From contig CM034101.1 of NCBI GenBank assembly GCA_019914945.1, positions 18,301,188 through 18,365,187 of the forward strand: a DNA stretch of 64,000 nucleotides. The letters run 5' to 3'. Both the position numbers and the translations under genes were made by a program. The DNA comes from Typha latifolia (Eukaryota > Streptophyta > Magnoliopsida > Poales > Typhaceae). This document shows, in pieces, positions 23,168 through 33,786 of the stretch. The notes beneath the pieces are model-generated. The model saw only the letters and a list, made by a program, of their open reading frames with translations, was not told the origin of the DNA and did not search any database. The number at the start of each line of letters is the position of its first letter. Position 1 is the stretch's first letter.

Positions 23168-25519
23168 TGCAATTGCTTTATAATCAATTAATTAGCTGTG
23201 CTCCATTTAGTGTAAAACAACTGGAGGCATAGCTAGCTATGTATCGATGCTCTGATGTCCTTATGTGTACGTTTGTTGTGTGTCGTTCGTGTCTGCAATA
23301 TTAGGCTTTCCTCACGATTGGGAAATCTTCGTTACATAGATTTGTGAGTGTGTTTGTGCATGTCTGTCTCTGCAGTTTATTGGCCAAAACGCTGACTACT
23401 TCCGCGTTGAAATGAACCAACATTTTATATTCAACTCCGGGTCTGCAGTAGGCTTACATATTTTATACAAGTAACAACGGATCACCGAAGCTTTTTTTTT
23501 TCCCCTCTTCTGATAATTGTCGATGGGTTGATAATTTATTAATATTTTCGAATTATACAATATAAATGCATACGAGGTTACAACTTACAAAAGGGAAATA
23601 AAGCTTAGATCCTTTATAAGCCCTACCATCCAGGTGCAAAACATGGGGTGACCAAAAAAAAAAGTACAGGTATCGGAAAATAAAATAATAAAGGTTCAAT
23701 GTTTAATAAAAGTATAAAAAGTATTTATGCAAAGCTTAAAGATTTTAAAGGAGATAGATATAGATATTAATTACTCTTTACAGAGTAATACGTATGAATA
23801 ATAGATTTTAGATGAGTAGAAAAAGTGAAATAGAAAAAAAAGAAAGATTTAGATTTAATTCTATGCCAGCATAGGTTTGTGAGAGCGAGTATGTCTGTCT
23901 GATGTGCACTTTGTAGAAACGCTGCCTTGTGGTTCAGCATTGAAATAACAAAGATTTAGATTTAATTCTGTATCGGCAGAAGGCTTTCATATTAGTATAT
24001 TATTCAAGTAACAATGGATCGACGATTTTTTTTCAAGGGAATTATAGGCGGATAATTTATTAAGATTCAAATCATATAAGTTTGATACATATGAGATCCA
24101 AAATTTACTATCAAAGTAAGAAATTAGAGAATAAAATAAATTAATCGTAAGAAGTATACTACAAAATGAAGATAAGAAAGAGTACGAAAGTAATAACTAG
24201 TTAAAATTTCTAAATTAAAATTTTATTATAAAAATAATTAAAATTTCTTTGGTTTCTTCTAGCAAATTTCTTAGGTTTTGGATCAAAGCACCCTCCTTTG
24301 AAATTTAATTTAACTATCTCTAATAAATGTCCCCCCAAGATCAAAATCTTTCTCTACGATCGGATACATATCTTTAGCCAAATAAAACTATACTTTTCTT
24401 TTGTTTGTTTGTTTGAGAAGCAATCTTTCCGCAGGAGTTTTATCTCCGTCTATCGTCTCAGACCGTAATTGACAGTTTTATATTAGACATATATCTTTAT
24501 GAAAAATCGGACTTATATATCCTAATAGTTCTTTCTAGGCAAATACTTTAGTACCCTTCTATAATTCCTAATCTTAATCCACGGTTATGACAGCCAGTTT
24601 TTCCGGTTTCAACTTTCAAGAACGTAGTTGAGAAGTTTTACTACTACATTAAAGGGCTAATTAGTAATGATTTACCGTTATCATTACTCTTTTATCTTTT
24701 TTGGTGTTTGAGGACAGAGAATCTTATAGAAATTTATATACCTGAAATATACCCTTTTGGCTAAATGGCTAAGGAATGGCGCGCCTAGATTTTTCCTTCC
24801 TGCCCCAAATTCTAGATTGAAATAGACAGAGCTCAGGATCCGGTGAGTAGAAATAGGGAACGAAGTAATTAGACTAGATGGATTCGGTATAATCTCTCTC
24901 CTATAGAAGGATCAATCTAGAAAGCGAGTAGCTTTGAATGCATTCAGACAGAAAAACTGACATAGATGTTATGGATCCCAATTTATTTTTTCTCTGGGAA
25001 TACATCGATCTCCCAATAATGGAGCTCTTCTTTCTAGCTGAAGTCTCCTAATTGCTACATCAAGACAAAAGCAACGACTTGGAGTTTTCGTCCTCTACTT
25101 AGATCGTCTCCGTCCATCATTTTAGATTGTAATTGATAGTTTTATATTAGACACATACATTTACTAGTGAGATAATAACCCTTAATGCTATACTAGTAGT
25201 TTTGTGCAGCCTAATTTCCCTTAACAAACCTAGAAATAGACACAAACTTGTAATCGTCTTGCCAGTTTGCATAGATCGTCGATCTCCACCCATTGTTTCA
25301 GAATAGAGAAAACTTGATAAGAATGTATGGTAGCCAGCCAAGCTTCCAAGCAATAGGAGGAGTTGCTATTATCCTTGGAGTTCCTTCCCCAGACAGCGAA
25401 TTGCCCCACTTGCAGGAGAAAAGGAATAAAGACTACTCTTCTCCGTTTCACACTTGCATATCTTTCAACAGCATTCAATTTACTTCTCAAGTATACTCAG
25501 TTTAACCACAGCTGGTCCT
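23168..25519. other. Spacer between the two PGG copies
   Basis: About 2.4 kb, AT-rich. The downstream trailer (gtttgtgtgtc...gtctgcagtaggct-like) recurs after copy 1 near 23270-23460, again at 23880-24010, and after copy 2 near 26235-26400, so the duplicated unit includes 3' flanking DNA. Direct repeats of about 60 bp at 24442-24499 and 25106-25162 bracket an unusual segment. No gene is supported. Confidence 0.55.
24442..25162. repeat. Segment bracketed by about 60-bp direct repeats
   Basis: The left copy (24442-24499) and right copy (25106-25162) share tctccgtc, then gtaattga.agttttatattagaca at matching spacing. The segment between them has a different look and no ORF of note. This could be an old insertion or a local duplication. 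Confidence 0.5.
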
Positions 25520-25526
25520 TATAAAT
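25520..25526 (+). promoter_or_regulatory. Probable TATA box of PGG copy 2
   Basis: TATAAAT lies 100 bp before the ATG. Copy 1 has the same TATAAAT at 22545, 78 bp before its first ATG. Confidence 0.5.
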
Positions 25527-25619
25527 CCAAGGAATTCCAAGCAGTAGCTAGTAGCTAGCAGCAGCACCAAATCACCAAATACGTTAACTAGTTAGGTAAA
25601 TAATAGGAACAAAATATAT

Positions 25620-26114
25620 ATGGAGCATCCTCAAACCTTTGAGACGACGGCGGCGAGGCAAGTTGAGCGTCCTCAAGAAGAGATGAACCAAAGCAAGGAA
25701 GGGTGGGCAAGCCTGGATAGGGGCAATCTCATTGTGGTGGTCACACTCATCACCACCCTCACCTACCAAATCGGGATAAATCCACCAGGCGGCTTTTGGC
25801 AAGATGACGGAAGTGGTTCCAATCACCACTTAGCTGGGAATCCCGTCATGCGTGATAAGCACCCGACGAGGTACCGCGTTCTCATGGTGGTTAACTGGAT
25901 AGGGTTCTACAACTCGATGATTCTTACCATATGGCTGCTCATCGGAGTCCCCGTGACGTCGCGGCTAGTGAAACTCTCCTTTCTCCTGTCCTACACTTTG
26001 CTGGTGTTCACTTACAATGTGTCGCAGGTGGGGAACTCCTTGACTGTCGACTTGCTAGTGTGGCTTTTATATGCAGGTTCTGTAGCCATTTCCCTTTTCT
26101 ACGGCAATCGCTAA
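25620..26114 (+). CDS. PGG-domain membrane protein, copy 2
   Basis: A single exon encoding 164 aa, with an intact leader (MEHPQTFETTAARQVERPQE) joined in frame to the PGG domain (TLTYQIGINPPGGFWQDD). Four hydrophobic segments lie at about residues 38-52, 88-110, 118-137 and 143-160. It differs from copy 1 mainly in the loop between PGGFWQD and DKHPTRY (GSGSNHHLAGNPVMR) and in the last span. It ends SLFYGNR, where copy 1 ends IFFGGR. There are no ankyrin repeats, so it is a stand-alone PGG protein. Conservation of the domain in both copies suggests both are, or were recently, functional. Confidence 0.88.
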   Translation: MEHPQTFETTAARQVERPQEEMNQSKEGWASLDRGNLIVVVTLITTLTYQIGINPPGGFWQDDGSGSNHHLAGNPVMRDKHPTRYRVLMVVNWIGFYNSMILTIWLLIGVPVTSRLVKLSFLLSYTLLVFTYNVSQVGNSLTVDLLVWLLYAGSVAISLFYGNR

Positions 26115-26704
26115 TGTAATTGCTTTATAATTAATTATTTGCTCTCCATCTGCGTGAAATTAAACAAGTGCATGGGTGTAGCAATTTAATCAATGGACAG
26201 ACGTCTCTCTCTCTCTCTCTATATATAATATATGTACGTTTGTTTGTGTGTCATTCGTGTCTGCAGTAGGCTATAATATCGTCGTGTCTGTATTAGGGTT
26301 TGCGGGTGCGTGAATGTCCGCAGTATGATGTGAAGCATTAAATAAATAAACAAAGATTTAGCTTTAGTTGTGTGTCTGGAAACGGCAGTTGGCTTACAAC
26401 GACTATTCCATATTAGTCAAGTGACGTGAATGGGAGTGGCCCCTTATCTATATATATATATTTTATATATTTTTTCTTCTTTTTAGAAAAAAGATGCTAT
26501 GATGGGCCTCACTCATAGGCCGTCGTTGATGACCCAATTGTCCTCCGATCTCATCCAGAGGGGAGAGGGTAACTTCGTAATAGTGTTGTGCTATTTGGGG
26601 GTAATAATTGGTATAATCTATAGAGTACCACCGCTGTCATTGGGCAGTGGGAGCCCCTCCTAGGCTAATATCAAGGAGTCGTCTATCTTAAACCGCCTTG
26701 TCCA
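26115..26704. other. Intergenic DNA upstream of VTE4
   Basis: 3' flank of PGG copy 2, with short CT and TA repeats near 26205-26230 and 26450-26470, then the presumed VTE4 promoter. No clear TATA box was seen. Confidence 0.5.
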
Positions 26705-27339
26705 ATGAGCGCTCTCCTCCACGCGTTCCAGCTGCCGTCGTCCAAAAATCTCTTGGGGCAAGTGCCGCAGAGCACACGTTGCCGGCGAGGTCGAGTGATG
26801 GCAACAGCAGCATCAGCAGGGGCGGGGGATGATGGGCTTCGGAAGGGGATAGCGGAGTTCTACGACGAGTCGTCAGGGGTGTGGGAGAGAGTGTGGGGGG
26901 AGCACATGCACCACGGCTTCTACGACCCGCACGTGCAGGCCGCCATCGCCGACCACCGCTCCGCCCAAATCCGCATGATCGAGGAGGCCCTCGCCTTCGC
27001 CGCCGTACCCGGTAACCAAACCTACCTCTACTTATTTTTCTATACATAAACCCGCCCGCAGGGAGGAACGTTAATTTCATCTTCACCCGGCCGGCCCCAA
27101 AACAAGTTTAGTTTAGTTCGCTCCCTCTTCCAATTGATTTCCTATTCTATTTTGATCTATTCTCATTAATTAGCTAGCTCTCTAAGGTAATCTTACGCTA
27201 CTCGTAGCTAGCTAATTAGAACAAAAAAAAACTAGTTGTTTGTTACATACTGATACGGTGGACTCCTGACGCCGCACTGATGAGAGTATTTGGATCTTCT
27301 TTCATTTAAAATTCCCAAGAGAAGGCACCAAGAGCAAGC

Positions 27340-27370
<31 letters not shown>

Positions 27371-28563
27371 GAGAGAGATGCCTTTCCTCTACCAAAGAAT
27401 TTCATAGTTTTTTACTCCTCTCCGCCTGTAACACAAGAATTACCTTCTGATCAGCCATTTTGGGAAGAAGTTGTTGGGCTAATTAGATTTGTGGGCCTCC
27501 CAAACCCACGTCCACAAAAATTATTTTTATCGAATTTATTCATCTTTCAAAGTTAATATATATATATATAGACATGTTTGTTAGCTGTCACCTTATAATT
27601 CACTACTTTATTCTACTCATTAAAAAAATGAACTAATAAGACTTTTTTTTTTCCGATTATAAATATACAAAAAGATAGAGAAAATTATTTCTTAATTTAT
27701 ATTTATCTATAAAATAGAGACAAATTATAAATAAACTAGACCTGTTTATTATGTCACAATTAATATAATAAGCTAGAGAGAATATTAAATTTAGATTTGG
27801 ATAAAATAAATATAAAATCAAATCTTCTTTTACTAATATTTTTTATGTGGTCTCGTGTTCAAAATAGTTCATTTTAGACAGCAAACTTGAGAGATAAATT
27901 ATTCGTGTACTTGAGTATGGGAGGAGGCGTGGGTTGGACAAAAACTCTGAAATCTCCAGCTTGTACCTCGTGCATTGTTGTTGTTATATGCTCCTCCTAG
28001 CCGGAAATAATTTAATAAATATTCTGTAAAACATATCGATAGATTAGATATATATATATATATATATATATAAACATGAATAAGGCTCCCCAGTCCCCAC
28101 CAATCCCACACTTAGAATAACCAAAGGAAAGGAAACGAAACGAATGGCGTAGGTGTGCGATATGGATGCGGCGGCGAAACAAAATGGGCGTGGGGCGGAG
28201 GAGCTCCGGAAGGGGATCGCGGAGTTGTACGATGAGTCGTCGGAGGCGTGGGAGCAGCTGTGGGGAGAGCACATGCACCACGGCTTCTATGATCCGGGTG
28301 TCGACGTGGCTCCCCTCTCCCATCACCGACAGGCTCAAGTCCGCATGATCGAAGAGACCCTCGCCTTCTCTGGCCTCTCAGGTCACCTTCTCTACCTCCT
28401 CTCTCTCTTTATAGGATTTTATTTATTACGGTGCAGGTTAAGAGTTTTTTTTTTTTTTTTTTTGACTTAGGTTACGAGCTTTTGAGTGTGAGTTTGAACT
28501 AATTTGTTCTTTTCTTCCCTTTTCTATGAAACGTATAAATGCTATAGTCCTTTCTTTTCTCGG

Positions 28564-28599
<36 letters not shown>

Positions 28600-30686
28600 G
28601 GAGAGAGAGAGAGAGAGAAAGAGATGATCCACTAGTTAAAGGAGGCCATCTAATTTACAACCCCCCATTTGAAGATTGATTTGCGAATAAAGTAGGCTGC
28701 AGATATATTCTTCTTCCGTGAAGTCTGTGTATTTTTGTTGCATCCGTATCTATGTCGAGTTGCATGATGTCACAGGGTACTTTAGATTTATATCCGTCAA
28801 CTGTCAGCTGTTAAAATGCGATCATTCATCATCAGCATTAATTGTATTAAAACAATTCTCGTCCCTTCTGTCGATTTGGATTACTCTACCTACTGCCTTC
28901 CTTGTACCTAGCTACACATCTCAATTATTCATGCTTGTGCTGTTGAAGCAGAATACTATTTTATGTAAGAAAACCATATCCATCTTAATCAAGATTTCTC
29001 TAATCAAATTCTATTAATGCAAAGGATTTTTTTTTTTTTTTTTTGTTGGGGGGGGGGTTGGTTTCTATAAAGACCAAATGATTCTGACGAATATAGTAAT
29101 TTAATGATTTTATAGTTATGCCAAGTCATATGAATGTTTAAGATAGAATTCCTTTTCTTTATGAATTTTATGAATGCAGACGATCCAAAGAAGAAGCCCA
29201 AGAAAATAGTTGATGTGGGGTGTGGAATTGGCGGTAGCTCGAGATACCTGGCAAAGAAGTATGGAGCCCAATGCCAAGGCATCACCTTGAGCCCTGTCCA
29301 AGCTCAGAGGGCAGCATCTCTTGCTGCTGCCCAGGGACTAGCAGAGCAGGTATTTTTGCATCTAGCTTGTTTCTTATTCCTCTTCTGCCCAACTCCTTGT
29401 TACAGAGGCTTGTTATCTCTTGAAAACAAATTTGGGTCACTGTGGTTACAATATCTATAACTTGTTAAAGGTTACTGAGGATTCCACTTCACTGTGTAAG
29501 CAGGCCTCGTTTCAAGTAGCAGATGCTTTGGAGCAACCTTTCCCTGATGAGGAGTTTGACCTGGTTTGGTCAATGGAAAGTGGTGAGCACATGCCAGACA
29601 AGAGGAAGGTAGGTATCCTTTATTCATATCTTCGTGCCGACATTATGCCTTGTTTCACTTCAGAACTGCAAGATTAAATCATAGATTAAGGGATGGCGTG
29701 GTTTTCTTTATTTAGAAATGCATACGTATTAAGTCGATACATATTTTTTTTCTAAATATTGTATCTAGAGAAAGATGAGTTAGAGTTGAAGATGGAAATG
29801 AGAATAGAGAAGAGAAAGATGAGTCAAGTTGAAATGATTAGATACAGTCTTTTGACATCCATTTAATTCAAGTGGATGTCAAAAAATTATATTGGAGCCT
29901 TATTAGTTTTTCAATATACTATTTTTCAGATACATTAAACAAGCTCTCAATCGAACAAACAAACAGCTCCTATGTGTTTCATTATCTTAAGTAATTATTA
30001 AAATATTCTTTCATTTTAATGGGATAACCTAACTCCCACTAAGAAGTGTGCTGATTCTTTTTCAGTTTGTAAGTGAATTGGCCCGTGTTGCCGCACCTGG
30101 AGCCACTATCATCATTGTTACATGGTGCCACAGAGATCTATCACCCTCTGAAGACTCGCTAAAACCTGACGAGCTGAAACTGTTGAACAAGATTTGCAAT
30201 GCATATTATCTGCCAGCTTGGTGCTCAGCTGCTGATTATGTCAACATAGCTAAATCTCTTTCGCTGCAGGTATATACTTATTACAAATGTAACTATAAGA
30301 ATAGGCAACTGAATTGAAAAGGATTGAATTTTGAATAGAGCTAAGCGTACATGATGAAGTAATACTTAGTTTCTGATGCTCATGGTTCTTCCTATGTGAT
30401 TAGGATATCAGAACAACAGATTGGTCTGAGAATGTGGCACCATTTTGGCCTGCTGTTATACGATCAGCTTTGACATGGACGGGCTTCACATCTCTGTTAC
30501 GAAGTGGTAAAAGTTCCTCCCTGTAAGGGGGTGTTTTCAGTACTTTGCTGGTTGCTGCGTTTAATTTCTTTTGGCTTGTCAGGATGGAAGACCATAAAAG
30601 GTGCACTGGTGATGCCTCTGATGATTGAAGGCTTCAAGAAGGATCTGATCAAGTTCGCCGTCATTACATGTCGCAAGCCGGAATAA
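26705..30686 (+). CDS. VTE4: Gamma-tocopherol methyltransferase, plastid form
   Basis: Uses SAM to methylate gamma-tocopherol to alpha-tocopherol (and delta to beta), the last step of vitamin E synthesis in plastids. Exons 26705-27011 (1A), 29180-29349, 29504-29608, 30066-30269, 30404-30506 and 30583-30686 give 330 aa. Residues 1 to about 45 form a Ser/Arg-rich, acid-poor chloroplast transit peptide (MSALLHAFQLPSSKNLLGQ). The mature start follows: LRKGIAEFYDESSGVWE and WGEHMHHGFYDP. The SAM-binding motif I is IVDVGCGIGGSSRYLA. Motifs II and III follow as DLVWSMESGEHMPDKRK and RVAAPGATIIIVTWCHRD. The C-terminus is KFAVITCRKPE. Phases are consistent throughout. A second first exon (28162-28381) can replace exon 1A. 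Confidence 0.95.
28047..28073 (+). promoter_or_regulatory. (TA)n run, possible TATA element for exon 1B
   Basis: About 13 TA units ending TATAAA, 89 bp before the exon 1B ATG. The position would suit a core promoter for exon 1B. An ATG at 28076 opens a 14-codon frame that would be a uORF only if transcription starts upstream of it. Confidence 0.35.
28162..28381 (+). CDS. VTE4: Alternative VTE4 first exon 1B, no transit peptide
   Basis: A second copy of the VTE4 first coding exon. It starts MDAAAKQNGRGAEELRKG and continues with the family pattern LYDESSEAWEQLWGEHMHHG and RMIEETLAFSGLS. It ends in the same phase as exon 1A (CTCTCAG|GTCACC), so joining to 29180 gives a complete 301-aa enzyme. 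Unlike 1A it has only about 16 residues before the conserved core and no transit peptide, which predicts a cytosolic product. A mini-ORF ATGGCGTAG sits 10 bases upstream (28144-28152). The exon is open and conserved but has diverged from 1A at HVQAAIADHRS versus GVDVAPLSHHR. It may be an alternative promoter exon or the head of a duplicated gene that shares the remaining exons. Confidence 0.8.
28568..28619. repeat. (TA)n-(GA)n microsatellite in VTE4 intron 1
   Basis: About 14 TA units, then about 10 GA units, 190 bp after the exon 1B donor. Confidence 0.9.
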
Positions 30687-31582
30687 GCCCAAGAGCATTC
30701 ACCTTAGGAAGGCAGTGCAGTCTTCAGCTCAACACTTGCAGTAGTATGAACGAAACAAAACTGGTGGATGCTTCTTCGATAATGGGCTTATACGAGAAGC
30801 ATCATTAATTAACTAAGTGAGAAAAAAAAAATCACTTATGTTGAATAAATTACTCTGTTGAGCTCATCACCATGGAACTCAGAAGGCTCTCCTTGTTCAA
30901 CATTATACTTTTGTTCCACCTTTTTCAAATTTGTTCTCATAATTTTGGCTTCATATTCATTTCCTTCCAAAAAAAAAAAAAAATTGTCTTCATCTGCCAA
31001 TACTATTGGTAAAGTTTCATGTTTTAACTCTGTTGTAAGCCAAAGGCTTGAGGAAAAAAGAGCAGTTGCAGCGAAAAATCAAATAAGAATAGGTAAAGGA
31101 ACAAATAAAAGTTGGCTGTCAATCGAGAACAGAAACTAAAAGAAAGGTTTGTGGAGTCGGTCCGTTTGGCTAATTATGCAGAAGCATTATTGATTATCTT
31201 TGACTTGACCTTATATAGTGTCAGCCAGCCACATGCTTGATGTGAAGTCAAATGAGGCTAATTATTCAACCACAGGCGGATTCCTTCACTGCAACACAAC
31301 TCAAACCTCCCATAAAAGAAACAAGAGACCAAACAAAACTTTAGCAAAAATCTCGGAATGGAGTCAAATTTTCAGGAGAACAAATTACAGTGTCATCAGA
31401 GTCTACTACAATATTAGGCACCTGAGAAGGATGTCTCAGCTGCAAGGATCATAATTCTACCTTCTCCTCCTCATATTTCTGAAGCAAAAGTTGCATTCCT
31501 TCAATCACATGTAATGCTCCTACATCACTTTCTATCATCACAAAAGAGCACCTCTACGTCAGTGGCGTTATCAGTACAGGTA
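30687..31582. other. Convergent 3' flanks of VTE4 and the coiled-coil gene
   Basis: The VTE4 3' UTR lies on the plus side, with an AATAAA-like gaataaat at about 30843. The trailer of the minus-strand coiled-coil gene lies on the other. Short ORFs at 30858-31139 and 31218-31454 show no conservation that I recognise. Confidence 0.5.
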
Positions 31583-33368
31583 TTAATTCATGTAATCGTA
31601 CAGGTATCCATTTGCATGCCCATTGGTAGTCACCAATCGCCAGCTTTGGCTGCTTCCAGTCTTCTGTGGAGAACCTGCCTCTGCAACACAATGATCAGCA
31701 ATGACCTTCCTTAACAGCTGGACCTGTCTTTCAGAGTCGAATAAGTCCCTGTTTGCGGAATCAAGCTGAGTCTGCAGATCAGCTGAGTGGGTCATTTGGA
31801 TGCTCAGAGAACTCCGCAAATCTGTAATCTGAGCCTGCATCTCCGCTATCATCTCGTCCCGTCTTCGCAGCTGCTGCCTCAGCTTCTGTATAACTTCTCG
31901 CTTGGTGTAGATATCTGACCCAGATTCTGAGACACAAGGGGAGTCTGAACTGTTTGACTGATAAAATGGCTTCTGAGGCAGCTCGAGGAGATCAGGTGAA
32001 GAAGACCACATTACAGTGCTGTCATTATTTGATTCATATGTAGCTATCTTTACTAGTGGAAGGGACACATCTGCTTCTTTGGGCGTCGGGTTGGTATGTG
32101 CCAGCTTCAGATCCAATGCAACATCTAATTCACCATAATAGGACAATAGCCTTAAGTAACAGCAGGAAATCCATATTAAGGGAAGCTTCCATTCTATGTG
32201 CTGTTTTCTTTCTTCTTTTGGCCAAGTATTGAATTTAGTTAGATGTAAAGTGATCAGCTTATGACAGATGCCATAAAAGATGATCCACTAAGGTAGGATC
32301 CCATCCTTTGTCTTCTCCAGAGTCTGACAAACACCTCCCCATAATAAGCCTAACGATGCTGATGTCTAATCTCATCTTCATGTGGTTCTGATGCCTCCAC
32401 CTACTAACAGGACTCCGAGACTTAAATTCTGACTATCAATGGCCTAAACAGGTTACCTATGCTACAACTTCAGATGGACACATACAAGTGCCCTGCTTAT
32501 ATACATAGTAAATAACAGTTGCAATCTCCAGTTTCCAACCTCTCCACTAAAAGATTATCCTTTCTCACGAAGCTCTGCTCAAATCTTCAATAATTCTTTA
32601 GATATATTAAGTTGCATAATTCATAAGCAAACTCTCTGTGGCATCTTTTATGCACTATTTCAAGCACGAGATGAAAATTGCACCAAATTATACTGTCGTA
32701 GCTTTGCTATTCTAAAGGTTGAGGAAGATGACAAAGGATGTTATGATACAGAGTCAGTACAAGGATGACTAGTGTATCAATGCTCGACTACTATTTCAGC
32801 GAATTATACTGACCAACAAATCACTTTTTAATTATGAACATTATCTAAGCAATTTTTGCACATAAAAGATCAAGATTGTAGATCTTCTTTTCTTTTGCCA
32901 AAGCTATTAAAGAAAGTCATAACAGTACCAAAGAAAGTAAGAAACTACACCTGAGCTGCAGTCATAACATCCATCTTCTTCTGGAATGTAGCAATATAAA
33001 TTTGATTGTAGTTGACATGTGCCTGATCTCCTTCTAGCTGCTGTTTTTCCTCTCTCTGCATGGGCATACAAAAAGGAGTTGAAAGTTGAAACTTAAAACA
33101 ATGCTGATCTGCTGGTTGATAATAATCAGAGAAAAATTGAGCTCCTGTTATAACAGATCAATATAAAACTATTGACAAGACCTTTGATAGCCTTATTAGC
33201 GATATCTGATTGTTTAGCTTCAAAGACCTGCTTCAGCTTGCATGCGAGCCTGATTGACAATGTGCTCAGCAAGGCACCACCTGCAATAAACACCCAATTT
33301 GGTCCCTCCCTTTGAATATGCTTCAGCTGGTGAGCTCTCTGCATACTCCCATTTGTCTTTTCTTTCAT
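31583..33368 (-). CDS. Conserved plant coiled-coil protein with N-terminal membrane anchor
   Basis: Exons 33368-33182, 33055-32951 and 32124-31583 give 277 aa in one frame. Residues 24-45 form a hydrophobic segment (NWVFIAGGALLSTLSIRL), likely a single membrane anchor. The middle has a Cys pair pattern (YIPEEDGCYDCSSD). A highly conserved block follows (VMWSSSPDLLELPQKPF, then SSDSPCVSESGSDIYTKREV). Residues about 165-240 then form a heptad coiled coil (KLRQQLRRRDEMIAEMQAQI and LQTQLDSANRDLFDSERQVQ). The block order matches an uncharacterised plant family that I remember under vague names (paramyosin-like, or 'mental retardation GTPase activating protein homologue'). No function is established. 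Topology suggests a tail-out coiled coil on an organelle or ER surface, which is inference. Confidence 0.85.
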
Positions 33369-33603
33369 CTTAAGGGCAGATTCTGTTGGACATCAAGTAT
33401 ATTGCAAATCAATTCAGATTTCCATTCGGACCACACGAGCTAGGAAATAGGTTTACTTGGGAGAAAGATCTAAATAATTACGAATATAAGGACTTAAATA
33501 GCAACTAAAGCATTGCTCCTAACATAGTGTGGATGCTCCTTGTGCATACATATTGTAAATAACAAAGAGAGACAGTTATGTTAAATTTCACCGGTGATTT
33601 TCA

Positions 33604-33786
33604 AGGTCTTGTTTGTTTTGAGTTTAGAGACCCTCCTGAACTAATTCAAAAACTCCTAAACTGATTCAGTAATCAAACATCTTTCTTTTTTCATATCTAA
33701 TTAAATTTACTCTAAAAAAAATCAAGACTGAAAAAATGAGACTAACTAATCGAGTTGAAGGCTTAGCCTCGAACCAAATAAAGCCC
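33604..33786 (+). mobile_element. MITE, family member B
   Basis: Begins TCTTGTTTGTTTTGAGTTTAG, shares the core gattcagtaatcaaacatct and the block gagactaactaatcgagttg with member A, and ends cgaaccaaataaagccc. It lies about 240 bp upstream of the coiled-coil gene's ATG, in its leader or promoter. Confidence 0.75.

Noticed and set aside
26705..27011. Exon 1A as a dead fragment of a truncated VTE4 copy
   Set aside because: It is intact, has the transit peptide expected of the family and a good donor in the correct phase to exon 2. It is more likely the main first exon.
26688..27086. 132-codon minus-strand ORF over VTE4 exon 1A
   Set aside because: A shadow of a GC-rich sense exon with clear family motifs.
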